Below are positions 15,854-25,030 of a stretch of DNA of 33,719 nucleotides, in pieces. How positions within the stretch are numbered: position 1 is the stretch's first letter; every line of letters starts with the position of its first letter. Origin of the DNA: Nonomuraea pusilla. GTDB lineage: Bacteria; Actinomycetota; Actinomycetes; Streptosporangiales; Streptosporangiaceae. The notes below the pieces were generated by a model. The model was not told where the DNA came from. It saw only the letters and a program-made list of their open reading frames with translations, and did not search any database. The position numbers and the translations under genes were made by a program. The stretch covers positions 1 through 33,719 of the forward strand of contig NZ_FOBF01000037.1 in the NCBI RefSeq assembly GCF_900109355.1, in the 5' to 3' direction.

Positions 15854-16834
15854 TCAGCGTGGATCGGGTTGGCCGGTGGGCGCGTGGGCGGCCGGGCGGG
15901 TGAACCCGATCAGGTCCCCGCGTTGGTAGGCGTCGATCTTGACGACGGTGCGCCGGTTGGGGGCGTGGATCATCTTGCCGCCTCCGATGACGAGGCCCAC
16001 ATGTCCGGGGCCGTCTGCTTCCATCCGGAAGAAGGCGAGGTCTCCGGGCTGTTCCTGGCCTTTCGGGATGGGCGGCCCCCATCGCCATTGGTCAGCGGCG
16101 ACGCGCGGGATCGAGATCCCGGCGGCTTGGTAGGCGCGCATCGTCAGGCCGGAGCAGTCGAAGCGGTCGGGTCCTTCGGCTCCCCAGAGATAGGGCTTGC
16201 CGAGCTGAGCGTGGGCGTAAGCAATGACGGCGGCGATCTGCTCGCCGGGGATGAGGGGGACGCAGGTACCGGCCAGCGCATCGACGACGCGTTGCGCGAG
16301 TGGCTCCCACTGGGCATAGGCGTCGGGAAAGCCGGAATGTTGCACCGCTTGGGCGGCGCGGGTGACCGGGAGCTGCTCCCAACGCGGCACCTTGACCAAG
16401 CGGTCGTAGAAGGTGCCGGTGGCGTGTCGAGGGTCGAGAACCTGCTCCATGGTTCCCCAGCCTTGGGAGGGCCGTTGTTGGAACAGGCCGAGGCTGTCGA
16501 GGTGCCCGGAGCGCAGATTGCGCAGCTTGGACTCCTGCAGGGCGGTGGCGAGAGCGATCACTGCCGCCCGCGCAGGCAGGCCGCGCTCCATCGCGATCTG
16601 GACGATGAGCGCGGCGTTGGCCTGCTGCTCGGCGTCCAAGGTCAGAGCGGGGGCGACGCCGGTGGTAGCTGAGGCCGCGACCGGCCCGCCCACCGTACTG
16701 CTCGCCATGCTGGGCGTGATGGCGCAGGCGACACCGCCAGGCGTTCCGGAGCCGGTGAGGATGCTGGAGGCGGCTGCGAGGAACGCCAACATGATGAGCA
16801 GCAGGAGGGCGGCGCCGGCCGCGGCCGCCTTCAC
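15854..16834 (-). CDS. Bifunctional cell-wall hydrolase (lysozyme-like + NlpC/P60), VirB1-like
   Basis: A 326-residue exported or membrane-anchored peptidoglycan hydrolase of the conjugation machinery. A hydrophobic N-terminal segment (2-27) is followed by a lysozyme-like domain (about 65-190; candidate catalytic Glu101 in ATALQESKL, then LGLFQQRP). The C-terminal NlpC/P60 domain (about 197-313) has Cys227 in FDCSGL, His278 in GHVGLVIG and His290. Such two-domain proteins open the wall for type IV secretion in Gram-positives (VirB1-like). The GTG at 16834 overlaps the stop of the previous gene (GTGA) and follows GGAGG; a longer frame back to 17002 overlaps that gene and is unlikely. Last gene of the transfer operon. 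Confidence 0.9.
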   Translation of the reverse strand: MKAAAAGAALLLLIMLAFLAAASSILTGSGTPGGVACAITPSMASSTVGGPVAASATTGVAPALTLDAEQQANAALIVQIAMERGLPARAAVIALATALQESKLRNLRSGHLDSLGLFQQRPSQGWGTMEQVLDPRHATGTFYDRLVKVPRWEQLPVTRAAQAVQHSGFPDAYAQWEPLAQRVVDALAGTCVPLIPGEQIAAVIAYAHAQLGKPYLWGAEGPDRFDCSGLTMRAYQAAGISIPRVAADQWRWGPPIPKGQEQPGDLAFFRMEADGPGHVGLVIGGGKMIHAPNRRTVVKIDAYQRGDLIGFTRPAAHAPTGQPDPR

Positions 16835-17820
16835 CTGCTCTCGCCTCCTGCACGCAGCCCAGCTGCGCTGTCGCTCTGATGACGGTCCTGGTCGCAGGTG
16901 GGCGGGCCTTGGATGCGGCCGAGAGTCAGATGCGGCCAGGCATCGGCGAGGTCGGCCAGCCGCATCCGGTCCTGCCCGACCTGGGCCGGGGCGGGCAGCC
17001 ACACGGGCCCGGTGGGCCCGTCCCCGTCGTGGGTGTGGACGGCGGTGGCGACAGGGAGGTCGGTGGCTGTGAGGAGTTGGCGCAGGTTGGCTTCGCGGGT
17101 GGGGCTGGGCAGCCAGAACAGCACTGGGGTGTTGATGCCGGTGGCGGCGGTGAGGTTGCGGTAGTCGTGGAGTTTGTCGGCGACGCGCTTGAGGGTTTCA
17201 CTGCCGGTGTCGTGTTCGAGAAAGAAGTCGATCTCGTTGCCGTTCTCCCGCCACTGACCCCAGGCGTCCGGGCGGGCCAGGTCGCCCCAGAGCTTGGCGC
17301 ACTGCTGCTCCGACCACCAAGCCCTGAGTTCAGCGCCCGTTCCCACATCGGGCCCTACCTCGGTGCTGGTGCTGGTGGGCTTGGCCGCAAGGCGGCGGGC
17401 GTAGTAGTGCAGGCGGGAGAAGAAGTCGTTGACGCCGACCTGGTGATTGAGCCGGGAGGAGACGGCGATGGGGATCTCCGGGTTGTAGCCGAGTTCTTTG
17501 ACGGTGATCCCCTGGCGGGCTGCCAGGATGGCGGCTCCGGCCTTGCCCAGGACCCAGTGGATGGGGGCCGAGCCTGCGCCGTATCCGGCCCAGGGCCGGA
17601 AACAGGTGACGGCGTTGAGCAGGTACAGGGTCCTCATGCGTTTGCGGGTGGACTGGGGAATGCCGAAGAACATGCGCTGGATCTGGTGGGTGGTCAGCAC
17701 GCGGTGCCGGTGCAGGTGGGTGAGGATGTCGTAGTCACGCGAGGTCAGCCGCGCCGACAGGGTGGGCAGCGTGGTCTGGTCCAGGCGAGGCTGTCCGATG
17801 GGGACAGGAAGCAGGCTCAT
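16831..17820 (-). CDS. Replication-relaxation family protein (Replic_Relax-like)
   Basis: A 329-residue protein. The N-terminal winged helix (about 20-75, LSARLTSRDYDILTHLHRHR then VLTTHQIQRMFF) is typical of the replication-relaxation family found on actinobacterial plasmids and integrative elements. The C-terminal half has Pro184-Asp185, Glu202-x-Asp204 and Lys216, a spacing that recalls a PD-(D/E)XK nuclease core; that is my inference. In the absence of any HUH-type relaxase in the window it is the best candidate to process the transfer origin. The ATG at 17820 follows AAGGAG at 6 nt; the upstream ATGs at 17826 and 17886 are less well placed. It overlaps the hydrolase gene by 4 nt. Confidence 0.82.
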   Translation of the reverse strand: MSLLPVPIGQPRLDQTTLPTLSARLTSRDYDILTHLHRHRVLTTHQIQRMFFGIPQSTRKRMRTLYLLNAVTCFRPWAGYGAGSAPIHWVLGKAGAAILAARQGITVKELGYNPEIPIAVSSRLNHQVGVNDFFSRLHYYARRLAAKPTSTSTEVGPDVGTGAELRAWWSEQQCAKLWGDLARPDAWGQWRENGNEIDFFLEHDTGSETLKRVADKLHDYRNLTAATGINTPVLFWLPSPTREANLRQLLTATDLPVATAVHTHDGDGPTGPVWLPAPAQVGQDRMRLADLADAWPHLTLGRIQGPPTCDQDRHQSDSAAGLRAGGESR

Positions 17821-17948
17821 GTGCATCTCCTTGCGAGTTGGTCGGGCGGTGGTCTGGTTGGAGCGGGTGCGGGGCCGTGGTGGCATGGCGGGGTCCTGAC
17901 GGGTGTGCGGTTGGGTTGGTCGTTGGTCAGCAGCAGTCGAGGACGGGG

Positions 17949-20489
17949 CTAGCTATTGGAGGGTTGGCCAGAACGCGGGTCCAAGCTGGAGGCGCTGCCA
18001 CGCGGGGGGTCGTGACGCGAGCCTGGGGAAGCGGCACCGTTGGGTGCGGTGAATCGGTCGCGGGACGCTTGCCGGATCTCGACTTCGCGGCCTTCGACGA
18101 TGGCGGGCAGGGGCCGGGTGCGCAGGGTGAACGCAGGCGTCTGCTGACCGTCCACGATGAGGCGGGCGGCAGCCTGGTAGGCGCCGAGGTGGGTGAGGTC
18201 GTGCGGGCTGATCAGGGGCGCGGTGTGGTGCTTGAGGTCGTTCGCGTCTTTGGGTGAGGCGTTGAAGTAGATCTTGTTACGGGCGTCCGCTGACAGGGCC
18301 TCGCGCAGATCGGCGGGGAGCTGGTCGAGGTGCTGGTGAGCCAGAACCAGGGACAGGCGGTAGCCGCGTGCTTCGGCGAGCACGTCGTTGATGTGGCCTG
18401 GCAAGTTCAAGAAGTTGTGACATTCATCGATGACCAGCGATGCGTCGGCCCGGTTGGTTTCGGCGAGGTTGGAGCGTCGGGTCGCGGCCTGCCAGGTGTG
18501 GGCGAGCAGGATGGAGCCGAACAGCCGGGCGGCATCGTCGCCGAGGATGCCTTTCGGGAGCCGGGCCAGCACCAGCCCTCCCTGATCGAGGAGCTGGCCG
18601 ATGGGAACGGTGGTGTCCGGGCTGGCCAGCGCCTGCCGCACGAACGGTCGTAGCAGAACCGCACGAAGCTTGTTCATCACCGGGCCGATCACAGTGGCCT
18701 GCCCGGCGGGAGTGAGCGCTTCGTAGGATTCCCAGAACCCGGCCAACAGCTCATCACCCAGCCGGGAAGTAGTGCGGGTGCGGAAGGCCGAATCGGTCAG
18801 CAGTCGGGGCACGTCGGCCAGGGTTGCCTTGCGGCCCAGCACGCTGGTCAAGGTGAGGCAGGTGGAGCGGAGCAGGTCATCCACCCGCGGTCCCCAGGCT
18901 GTGGAGAAGCAGCGGTGGAAGATGGTGACGACGGAGTCGACGGCGAAGGCCGGGTCGTGTCCGGCGAGGATGTTGATCGACGGCGGCGGTGAGTCATCTT
19001 GTGGGTCGAACACCACGGTCTTGCCGACGGCTCGTTTGGGGAGCCGGTTGAGGATGTCAGTGACGAGGTCGCCTTTGGGGTCGATGACCAGGGCGCCCCG
19101 CCCGGCGTGGGCGTCGGCAAGGACGAGGTTGGCCAGCAGGGTGGATTTGCCGACGCCGGTGCCGCCGAGGACGTGGGTGTGATGGCGGGCGTCGGCTACG
19201 GGCAACGCGACGGGCCGCTGTGGGCCGCTGTCGGCGTCCCCGAGGACGCGGGCCGTCCTTCCCGCTGTGGTGCGGGGTATGGCCGGGGACGGTGCGATGG
19301 GGCGGGCTCCGGCGCGGGTGACGCCGGGCGCGTCGATGTCCCACGGCAGGTGCGCCAGCGCGGCCAGCTCGGCGGCGGACAGCAGATGGCCGCTGTCGAG
19401 GCGACGCGAGCCGACCACGCGGCGAGGGCGCCGCAGGCGGGCTCGGCGCAGGTACTGGTGGCTTCCGGTGAAGAGGGCGAAGACGCCGGCCAGGGTGTGT
19501 GCTTGACCTCGCAGCCACCCGCGGACCAGATCGGAGGAGCCCATGCCGTCTTGACGGGCCTGCGCTGAGGTGCCTGCGGAGGCGGGTTCGCGGCTGGTGG
19601 CGACGGCGTAGCGGATGGCGACGGTGTAGCGGGGCTGACCGGCTTTGGCCAGGATCGCGCGTACCTGTTCGGCGCGTTCGGGGAAGTCGCGGGCGAGGTC
19701 ACCGGGGCGATGGTCGCGAGCGTCGGTGGGCAGGGGGAGGATCTCATCGAAGAGGCGGCCGAGGTGGTTGCGGCTGCTCCCTCCGCGCAGGTGGGCTGCT
19801 GCCTTGTAGGCGTGCCCCAGGCGACGGCCGGTGGTGGGACGGGCCAGGATCTGAACGACGGCGTGCTCGCCCTCCCGTAGTCCGCTCATGGCCTCCAGGA
19901 GGGAGCGGACCGGGTCGTGGTCGTGGTCGGTCTTGAGCGGGAAGTGCTCCGGGGCGGCGAGCACGAGCCGTCCGCCCGCGACCTTTGCGTCCTTGGGGAA
20001 GGGGGAGGTGGCGGGGTGTGTGGTGGTGGTCGCGCCTGGCCAGGCGGCCTGGATGGTCTTCTCCACGATGCCGGGCGGGATGAGACCGGGCACCCACAGC
20101 CGGATGCGGACTCCGGCGTCGCTGCCGTGGTACTCCCACGCCAGGTGCGGCTGGCCGGTGAACAAGCGCTTCCACGCGGGTCGGAGCAGGCCGACGAGCT
20201 GGCGCCACAGCACCACGGCGCCCCCGGGGTCGCTGCGGGGCGGGCTGGAGATCTCGATGAGCCGGGCCTCGGGCGCCATGTCGATGTGGTGGAGCCAGCC
20301 GAACAGGTGGCGTACGGCGGCGGTCAGGGCCCAGATGACGGCGAGGACCGCAGCCAGGCGCGGCCCGTAGATGAGCGCGAGTTCTGGCAGGCGGCTGGGC
20401 AGTTCGGCAAGGAAGTCGAGCGCGGTCTGGACATCGCGATCGCCGATGCCGCACAGCAGGCAGGGCACACTCTGAGGGCTCGTGCTCAA
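17949..20489 (-). CDS. VirD4/TraG-type coupling ATPase of conjugative T4SS
   Basis: An 846-residue membrane-bound ATPase that should bring the DNA substrate to the channel. One or two N-terminal transmembrane helices (about 42-66) precede a large domain of unknown fold. The RecA-like ATPase follows: Walker A GGTGVGKST (442-450), VIDPKGD (468-474), Walker B LVIDEC (685-690) and a sensor Gln719 in LAHQHLDQL. The C-terminal tail is Pro/Ser-rich. Start: a TTG at 20489 overlapping the VirB4 stop as TTGA, with GAGGG about 10 nt upstream. It sits between VirB4 and the replication-relaxation gene, the usual order in actinobacterial T4SS elements. Confidence 0.9.
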   Translation of the reverse strand: MSTSPQSVPCLLCGIGDRDVQTALDFLAELPSRLPELALIYGPRLAAVLAVIWALTAAVRHLFGWLHHIDMAPEARLIEISSPPRSDPGGAVVLWRQLVGLLRPAWKRLFTGQPHLAWEYHGSDAGVRIRLWVPGLIPPGIVEKTIQAAWPGATTTTHPATSPFPKDAKVAGGRLVLAAPEHFPLKTDHDHDPVRSLLEAMSGLREGEHAVVQILARPTTGRRLGHAYKAAAHLRGGSSRNHLGRLFDEILPLPTDARDHRPGDLARDFPERAEQVRAILAKAGQPRYTVAIRYAVATSREPASAGTSAQARQDGMGSSDLVRGWLRGQAHTLAGVFALFTGSHQYLRRARLRRPRRVVGSRRLDSGHLLSAAELAALAHLPWDIDAPGVTRAGARPIAPSPAIPRTTAGRTARVLGDADSGPQRPVALPVADARHHTHVLGGTGVGKSTLLANLVLADAHAGRGALVIDPKGDLVTDILNRLPKRAVGKTVVFDPQDDSPPPSINILAGHDPAFAVDSVVTIFHRCFSTAWGPRVDDLLRSTCLTLTSVLGRKATLADVPRLLTDSAFRTRTTSRLGDELLAGFWESYEALTPAGQATVIGPVMNKLRAVLLRPFVRQALASPDTTVPIGQLLDQGGLVLARLPKGILGDDAARLFGSILLAHTWQAATRRSNLAETNRADASLVIDECHNFLNLPGHINDVLAEARGYRLSLVLAHQHLDQLPADLREALSADARNKIYFNASPKDANDLKHHTAPLISPHDLTHLGAYQAAARLIVDGQQTPAFTLRTRPLPAIVEGREVEIRQASRDRFTAPNGAASPGSRHDPPRGSASSLDPRSGQPSNS

Positions 20490-22342
20490 AGCGGGTCACC
20501 CTCTTCGTCGTTGGGGTGGTCGTTGCTGATCTCGCTGAAGCCGGGGTCGGGTGGTCGCGTGGCTCGGGGTGGTAGCGAGTTCGGTTCTTCGCCTTCATCG
20601 AGTTCGGCGAGATGGGCGGGGTCGGTGGTGATCAGCTCGATCTCGCGGGGCGAGGCGATGACGTGGAAGGCGGCTCGGCTGGCGGGGCCGGCGACCAGGA
20701 GTGCCTCGCCGCGTTCGGCGGTGAGCAGGAACTGGCGTTCGCCATCGGTCAGGTCGAAGGCGTCCCCGACCGCGCCGATGGCCTGAGGTGCCTGGCGCAG
20801 GAGGATCTGGTTGGCGGCGTTGGCGACGATGGCCTGCCCGAGTTCGGAGCCGAGCAGGTCGGCGGCGTCCTGGGTGACGACGGCGAGCCCGGCCCAGTGC
20901 TTGCGTGCGGCCTTGGCCATCCGGAACAGGAACCGGGCGCCCTCGGGCTCCTTCATCAGCAGCCAGGCCTCATCCACGACGACGAGGCGTTTCTTGCGGT
21001 TCCGCGGGTTGGCGACCTGCCGCCAGATGGCGTCCAGCGCCAGCAGCGTGCCGACCGCCTTCATCTCTTCGGGCAGGTCTCGTAGTGAGAAGACGGTCAG
21101 GTGCCCGGCCGGGTGAGTGGTGGTGGGGCCGTCGAACAGCTCCCGGTAGGAGCCGGAGACGTAGGGGGCGAGCTGCGCGGCCAGCTCCGCCCCTGCGGAA
21201 CCAGCGGTCATGGGGTTTCTGGTAAGTGTGCTGACCAGATCGGCGAGCAGGGGTGCGGGCCGGGTCCAGGTGCCCGGGTCGCGGGTGATCCCGGCGGCTT
21301 GGTAGGTGGCGATGATCGCCGAGTCGAGGACGGCGCGGGTCTGCGGAGTGAGTTGGCCGCCGAGCATGGTGGCGATCAGGGTCTGCAGGAACATCGCCCG
21401 GCGAGACAGTACGTCGTCGTGTGGGCCGTGGCTGGCGGGCAGGTCGAAGGGGTTCCATCGCACTCCGGCCGCGCCGAGGTGCAAGCAGATGCCGCCGACA
21501 GCTCGGGCCAGGCGCGCGTACTCGTCTTCAGGGTCGACGACGGCGACCTCGACCCCTTGGTAGAGGAGGCGAAGGGTTTCGAGCTTGGTGAAGAAGCTCT
21601 TGCCCGCGCCGGAGCGAGCCAACACGACGGAGTTGTGGTTGTCCTGGGCGTAGCGGTCCCAGAGGATGACGCCGCAACTGGTGGCGCTCAGCCCATACAG
21701 CACGCCTGTCGCTCCGACGTCGGTCGGCAGGTCGGGTGAGGTGAAGGGGAAGGCGGCCGCCAGCGCGGCCGTGTCGAAGGTGCGTGTCGCGCTGAGCGAG
21801 TCAACGCCCAGGGGCAGGGTCGTGGTCCAGCCCTGCAAGGCCCGGAACGTGGCCGGCTGCGCATCGAGCAGGAGCGAGGAGGCGAGCGCTCGGACGCGTT
21901 CCACCTCGGCGTCCAGCTCTACCTTTGTAGGGGCGTGGATGGTGAGGTAGAGACCGACCTTGAACAGGCGGCCGTGGCCCCGGGCGAGGCTGTCGGCCAG
22001 GTCGGTGGCGTCGTCGGCGGCGGCCTCGGCCGCGAAGTCGGCGAGCCTGCCGTGCTGGGCGTCGGCGCGGCTGGCTGATTCCAGGCGGGCGAGCTGGCGG
22101 CGTAGCCGCATCGCGGCGATCTGCTGCGGGATCGGTTGGATGTGCAGGGAAACATCCAGGCGGCCGTGGTAGGTGAGCAGGGGTTCCAGCCAGCCCGCGC
22201 CGACCTCTCTCGGGTAGCCGGTTACGGCGAACGACGCGGAGACGGCGTCGGGCAAGGTGATCGTCCGGGCGCCGACCTGGACAGCGGCGGGGCGGAGCAG
22301 CGTCCCAGGCTCTTGGTCGTGGAGACGGCGGCGGATTCTCAC
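20486..22342 (-). CDS. VirB4-like conjugation ATPase
   Basis: A 618-residue ATPase that powers assembly and substrate transfer. The N-terminal VirB4-type domain (about 15-220) leads to the ATPase: Walker A RSGAGKSF (243-250), VVDPEDEY (268-275), Walker B LVVVDEAW (453-460) and VVTQD beyond it. The GTG at 22342 is chosen because it overlaps the preceding stop (GTGA) and follows GGGAGG by about 5 nt; an ATG frame from 22450 overlaps the upstream gene by more than 100 nt. Coupled at both ends to its neighbours. VirB4 is the signature ATPase of T4SS-type integrative and conjugative elements. Confidence 0.93.
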   Translation of the reverse strand: MRIRRRLHDQEPGTLLRPAAVQVGARTITLPDAVSASFAVTGYPREVGAGWLEPLLTYHGRLDVSLHIQPIPQQIAAMRLRRQLARLESASRADAQHGRLADFAAEAAADDATDLADSLARGHGRLFKVGLYLTIHAPTKVELDAEVERVRALASSLLLDAQPATFRALQGWTTTLPLGVDSLSATRTFDTAALAAAFPFTSPDLPTDVGATGVLYGLSATSCGVILWDRYAQDNHNSVVLARSGAGKSFFTKLETLRLLYQGVEVAVVDPEDEYARLARAVGGICLHLGAAGVRWNPFDLPASHGPHDDVLSRRAMFLQTLIATMLGGQLTPQTRAVLDSAIIATYQAAGITRDPGTWTRPAPLLADLVSTLTRNPMTAGSAGAELAAQLAPYVSGSYRELFDGPTTTHPAGHLTVFSLRDLPEEMKAVGTLLALDAIWRQVANPRNRKKRLVVVDEAWLLMKEPEGARFLFRMAKAARKHWAGLAVVTQDAADLLGSELGQAIVANAANQILLRQAPQAIGAVGDAFDLTDGERQFLLTAERGEALLVAGPASRAAFHVIASPREIELITTDPAHLAELDEGEEPNSLPPRATRPPDPGFSEISNDHPNDEEGDPL

Positions 22343-23331
22343 GTGTTCCTCCCGAGATTGCGTGCCGTGGCGGAGGGCTGCGCTGTCGCGTAGATCGGCT
22401 CGTCGGGGAGGGCTTGGCCGAGCGGGTGCCGGCCGCCGGGGTCGAGGCACTCGGTAAGTGCTTGGGCGGCTTGTTCGGCGTCCAGCACGCGGGTGGTGAC
22501 GCCGAGTGCGGCCAGGGCGCGTTCTGCTTCTGCGGCCCTGCGCAGGACGACCACGGCCGAGGCGTCTCGCCGCACCGAGCGGCGCCCTCGGCGGGCGGGG
22601 GGATGGTCGCGCAGGACGACAAGAACTTGCCGGGTCAGCAGTTCGCGTGAGCTGTTCAGCTCGGCGAGGTAGCCGGCGTGGTCACGGGCGGCAGAGGCCA
22701 ACGCGGCATGCGGCAGGACGTCTGCCTGGTGCTCGATGGCGTGGATGAGGTCGGACAGGTCGGCGGGCCGGGCTCGGGCCAGCAGTTGCACGGGCGCTTC
22801 CAGAGAGTTCAGCCATCGCCCGAACGCTCCGACCAGCGCGGCCTGCTCGCTGGTGGTGCGCAGGTGGAAGGACAGGGTGCTGGTCTCCACCAGAACGGCG
22901 ACGCCTCCGTCGGCGAGTTCGAGAGCGCCGTCGGTACGGATCGCCTGCACTGGCAGCCGCAGCGGCGCAGGCAGCTTCCCGCGCAGGCGGCACCACCGCG
23001 GCGGCCCGGCCACTCCCTCAGGAGCGGCGACCAATCTCTTGCGAGCTCGGGCGAACAACAAGGCAGACAGCGCGAACCGGTCCAGGCTCAACCCGTCGCG
23101 TCGCCCGAGCGCGACAGCGAGACCGAGGGCCAGGAGCGGGAGCAGGATCGCAGCCAGGATGACCACAGGCAACAACTGGTGGCACAGGTAGTAGATCGCG
23201 GCGGCGACCCCGCCGGTGAGGGTGATGATGAGGATCTGGCGGAAGGTCAGCCCATAGGCGATCTTGTCCGGCAGGTTGATGTCAGCAGGAATGCGCGCCA
23301 GCAGGGGCGGCGGTTCAGCCTCGTGCTTCAA
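22339..23331 (-). CDS. PrgI-like membrane protein with VirB4-N-like C-terminus
   Basis: A 330-residue inner-membrane T4SS component. Residues 10-100 match the PrgI pattern (ARIPADINLPDKIAYGLTFR, two transmembrane helices about 34-50 and 54-76, then a basic RRDGLSLDRF stretch). From about 125 to 260 the sequence resembles the N-terminal domain that VirB4/TraC proteins use to bind their partner (IRTDGALELADGGVAVLVET, FGRWLNSLEAPVQLL). PrgI proteins proper are near 100 residues, so this looks like a PrgI to VirB4-N fusion. The TTG at 23331 overlaps the TrbL-like stop (TTGA) and follows GGAGGGAGG. Confidence 0.82.
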   Translation of the reverse strand: MKHEAEPPPLLARIPADINLPDKIAYGLTFRQILIITLTGGVAAAIYYLCHQLLPVVILAAILLPLLALGLAVALGRRDGLSLDRFALSALLFARARKRLVAAPEGVAGPPRWCRLRGKLPAPLRLPVQAIRTDGALELADGGVAVLVETSTLSFHLRTTSEQAALVGAFGRWLNSLEAPVQLLARARPADLSDLIHAIEHQADVLPHAALASAARDHAGYLAELNSSRELLTRQVLVVLRDHPPARRGRRSVRRDASAVVVLRRAAEAERALAALGVTTRVLDAEQAAQALTECLDPGGRHPLGQALPDEPIYATAQPSATARNLGRNT

Positions 23332-25028
23332 CGGCCCTCCCTCCGTGGTTGACGGTCAGCGCGTGGGACGCGGCGGGGCGGCGGATCGAGCCGCAGGCGG
23401 AGCTGGCCCTGCCGAGGTGCGCGGGTGGGCATGCCGGGAATCCGGTCCTGAACCCAGGGCGGCCGTGGTCGTATCCAGGGCCGCGCTGTCGTCGTGTCGG
23501 GTGGGCGGGGTGGTGTGGGAGGGCGCGGGACACGGGTGACCGGAAACGGTAGTGCGAGCTGCTTACCCTGCCGGGCTCGCCTGCCGGCGGCGGCTGCGCC
23601 TCCGGGGGCCGGCGTCGGTGATGTGTGGGGTGGCAGGTTGAGCGGCAGCGCGAGCTGCTGCCAGGTGGGCGCGCTGTTGGGCATGGCTGCTCCCGATGAG
23701 CTGGGTGGGGTCTGCGGGCCTGAGGGGCGCGGCCGGGGTCCCTTCGGGGCCCCTTGGTTCTTGGGCGTGCCGGGGCGGCCCTTACCTGGCGGTCCGCCGG
23801 GCCGGTGCGTGGCTCGCGTAGCACTCTTGCGGGCGGCTGTGTGCCCGGCTTTCCCGAGGGTGCGGGCGGCGCCGAGCGTCTTGTAGACGATCAGGGCCTT
23901 GATCAGCCGTTTCAGCATGTGGGGCTGGCCCTGCTGCCAGATCGCCCTGGCCACCCAGCCGGGGATCTTGATCAGGACGAACAGGATGCCGATCACAATG
24001 AGCGCGTCCAACGCCCGGTTCGCGGTGGGCCGTACCAGCGCCTCGACCGCGTCCCCCGTGCTGGGGGTTGCCGGTTTGAGCGGGTAGGCGGCGGCAGAGT
24101 CGGTGAGGAACAGCTTGAACGCCAGAATGAGGCCGAGGGCTTGCAGGACCTGGATGGCCAGTAGGCCGAAGAAGCACCGCCACCACAGCTTGGCGATGCC
24201 CTCGGTCTGCGGGAGCGCATGGCACAGCAGCGCCAACGGCGCGGCGATGATGAGAAACAGCAGCAGCGTGATGCGGATGAGGCCGATGAAGGCGAGAACA
24301 AGTCCCATCAGCGCCGCCGCGCCGATCAGCAGCACCAGGAACAGCACGGTGCCCTTGGGGTCGTTGATCAGGCCGTCGACTTTGGCGGCGATCAGGTTCC
24401 CGGCCCGCTGGCCGTCAACCCCGTCACCGAGGAGCGCGGCGACCATGGCGTTGGCGAGCTCGATCGCGTACTGGCAGATGGTCAGCGAGGAGTTCAACAC
24501 GATCACTGCCACCACCACGCGCGGAATGAGTTCGCCGAACGTGGTGGAGGTCTGGAGGCTGCCGTAAGCCATCACGATCACGCCCCCGGACAGCACCATC
24601 AACCCCAGCAGCGCGTTGGCGACCAGGCGTACGTGGCCGGACAGCTCCTGAACCCGTTCCAGCATCACGGGTGGAGGCGCGGAGAGCAGGACGCTGCCGA
24701 CCAGGACGAAGGCCGGATTGATCGCCTCGGTTACCAGGCTGGTGAACCAGCCGTTCATCGCCTGGTTGATCTTGCAGCCGATGTCCATCCACCCGCACTC
24801 CTGCACACTCGCGGGCGGTGACGGCGGCGTGGACGGTGGCTGCTGGCCTGGTGGGATAACTTGCGGTGAGGGAACCGGGCTAGAGGAAGGCGCTGGCGTC
24901 GGTGTAGGTGCCGGGTCGGCGTGAGCCGGTATGGCGAGTCCGGTCAGGAGAGTGACCAGAGCCAAGGCCAGTGCCGTGCTCAGCCACGGCAGCCTTCTTG
25001 GCGCCTGGACTCGTGGGAGACGAGGCAC
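23328..25028 (-). CDS. TrbL/VirB6-like polytopic membrane protein
   Basis: A 566-residue probable channel component. A cleavable-looking signal (1-37, ending AHA) is followed by a Pro/Ser-rich segment, about six to eight hydrophobic helices (between 95 and 380; for example LVANALLGLMVLSGGVIVMA and ITLLLFLIIAAPLALLCHAL) and a long basic Pro/Gly/Arg-rich cytoplasmic tail (about 400-566). The topology and position (just after the pilin-like gene and before PrgI and VirB4) are those of TrbL/VirB6 proteins. The GTG at 25028 lies 2 nt after the pilin-like stop; coupling is likely. Confidence 0.85.
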   Translation of the reverse strand: MPRLPRVQAPRRLPWLSTALALALVTLLTGLAIPAHADPAPTPTPAPSSSPVPSPQVIPPGQQPPSTPPSPPASVQECGWMDIGCKINQAMNGWFTSLVTEAINPAFVLVGSVLLSAPPPVMLERVQELSGHVRLVANALLGLMVLSGGVIVMAYGSLQTSTTFGELIPRVVVAVIVLNSSLTICQYAIELANAMVAALLGDGVDGQRAGNLIAAKVDGLINDPKGTVLFLVLLIGAAALMGLVLAFIGLIRITLLLFLIIAAPLALLCHALPQTEGIAKLWWRCFFGLLAIQVLQALGLILAFKLFLTDSAAAYPLKPATPSTGDAVEALVRPTANRALDALIVIGILFVLIKIPGWVARAIWQQGQPHMLKRLIKALIVYKTLGAARTLGKAGHTAARKSATRATHRPGGPPGKGRPGTPKNQGAPKGPRPRPSGPQTPPSSSGAAMPNSAPTWQQLALPLNLPPHTSPTPAPGGAAAAGRRARQGKQLALPFPVTRVPRPPTPPRPPDTTTARPWIRPRPPWVQDRIPGMPTRAPRQGQLRLRLDPPPRRVPRADRQPRREGR

Positions 25029-25030
25029 CC

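Noticed and set aside
15854..17002. Longer start for the wall hydrolase at 17002
   Set aside because: It would overlap the replication-relaxation gene by 170 nt and add an Arg/Pro-rich leader ahead of the hydrophobic segment; the GTG at 16834 has a ribosome site and a 4-nt overlap.
16879..17952. 357-residue plus-strand frame opposite the replication-relaxation gene
   Set aside because: Gly/Val-rich shadow frame; the minus-strand product has family features and operon context.
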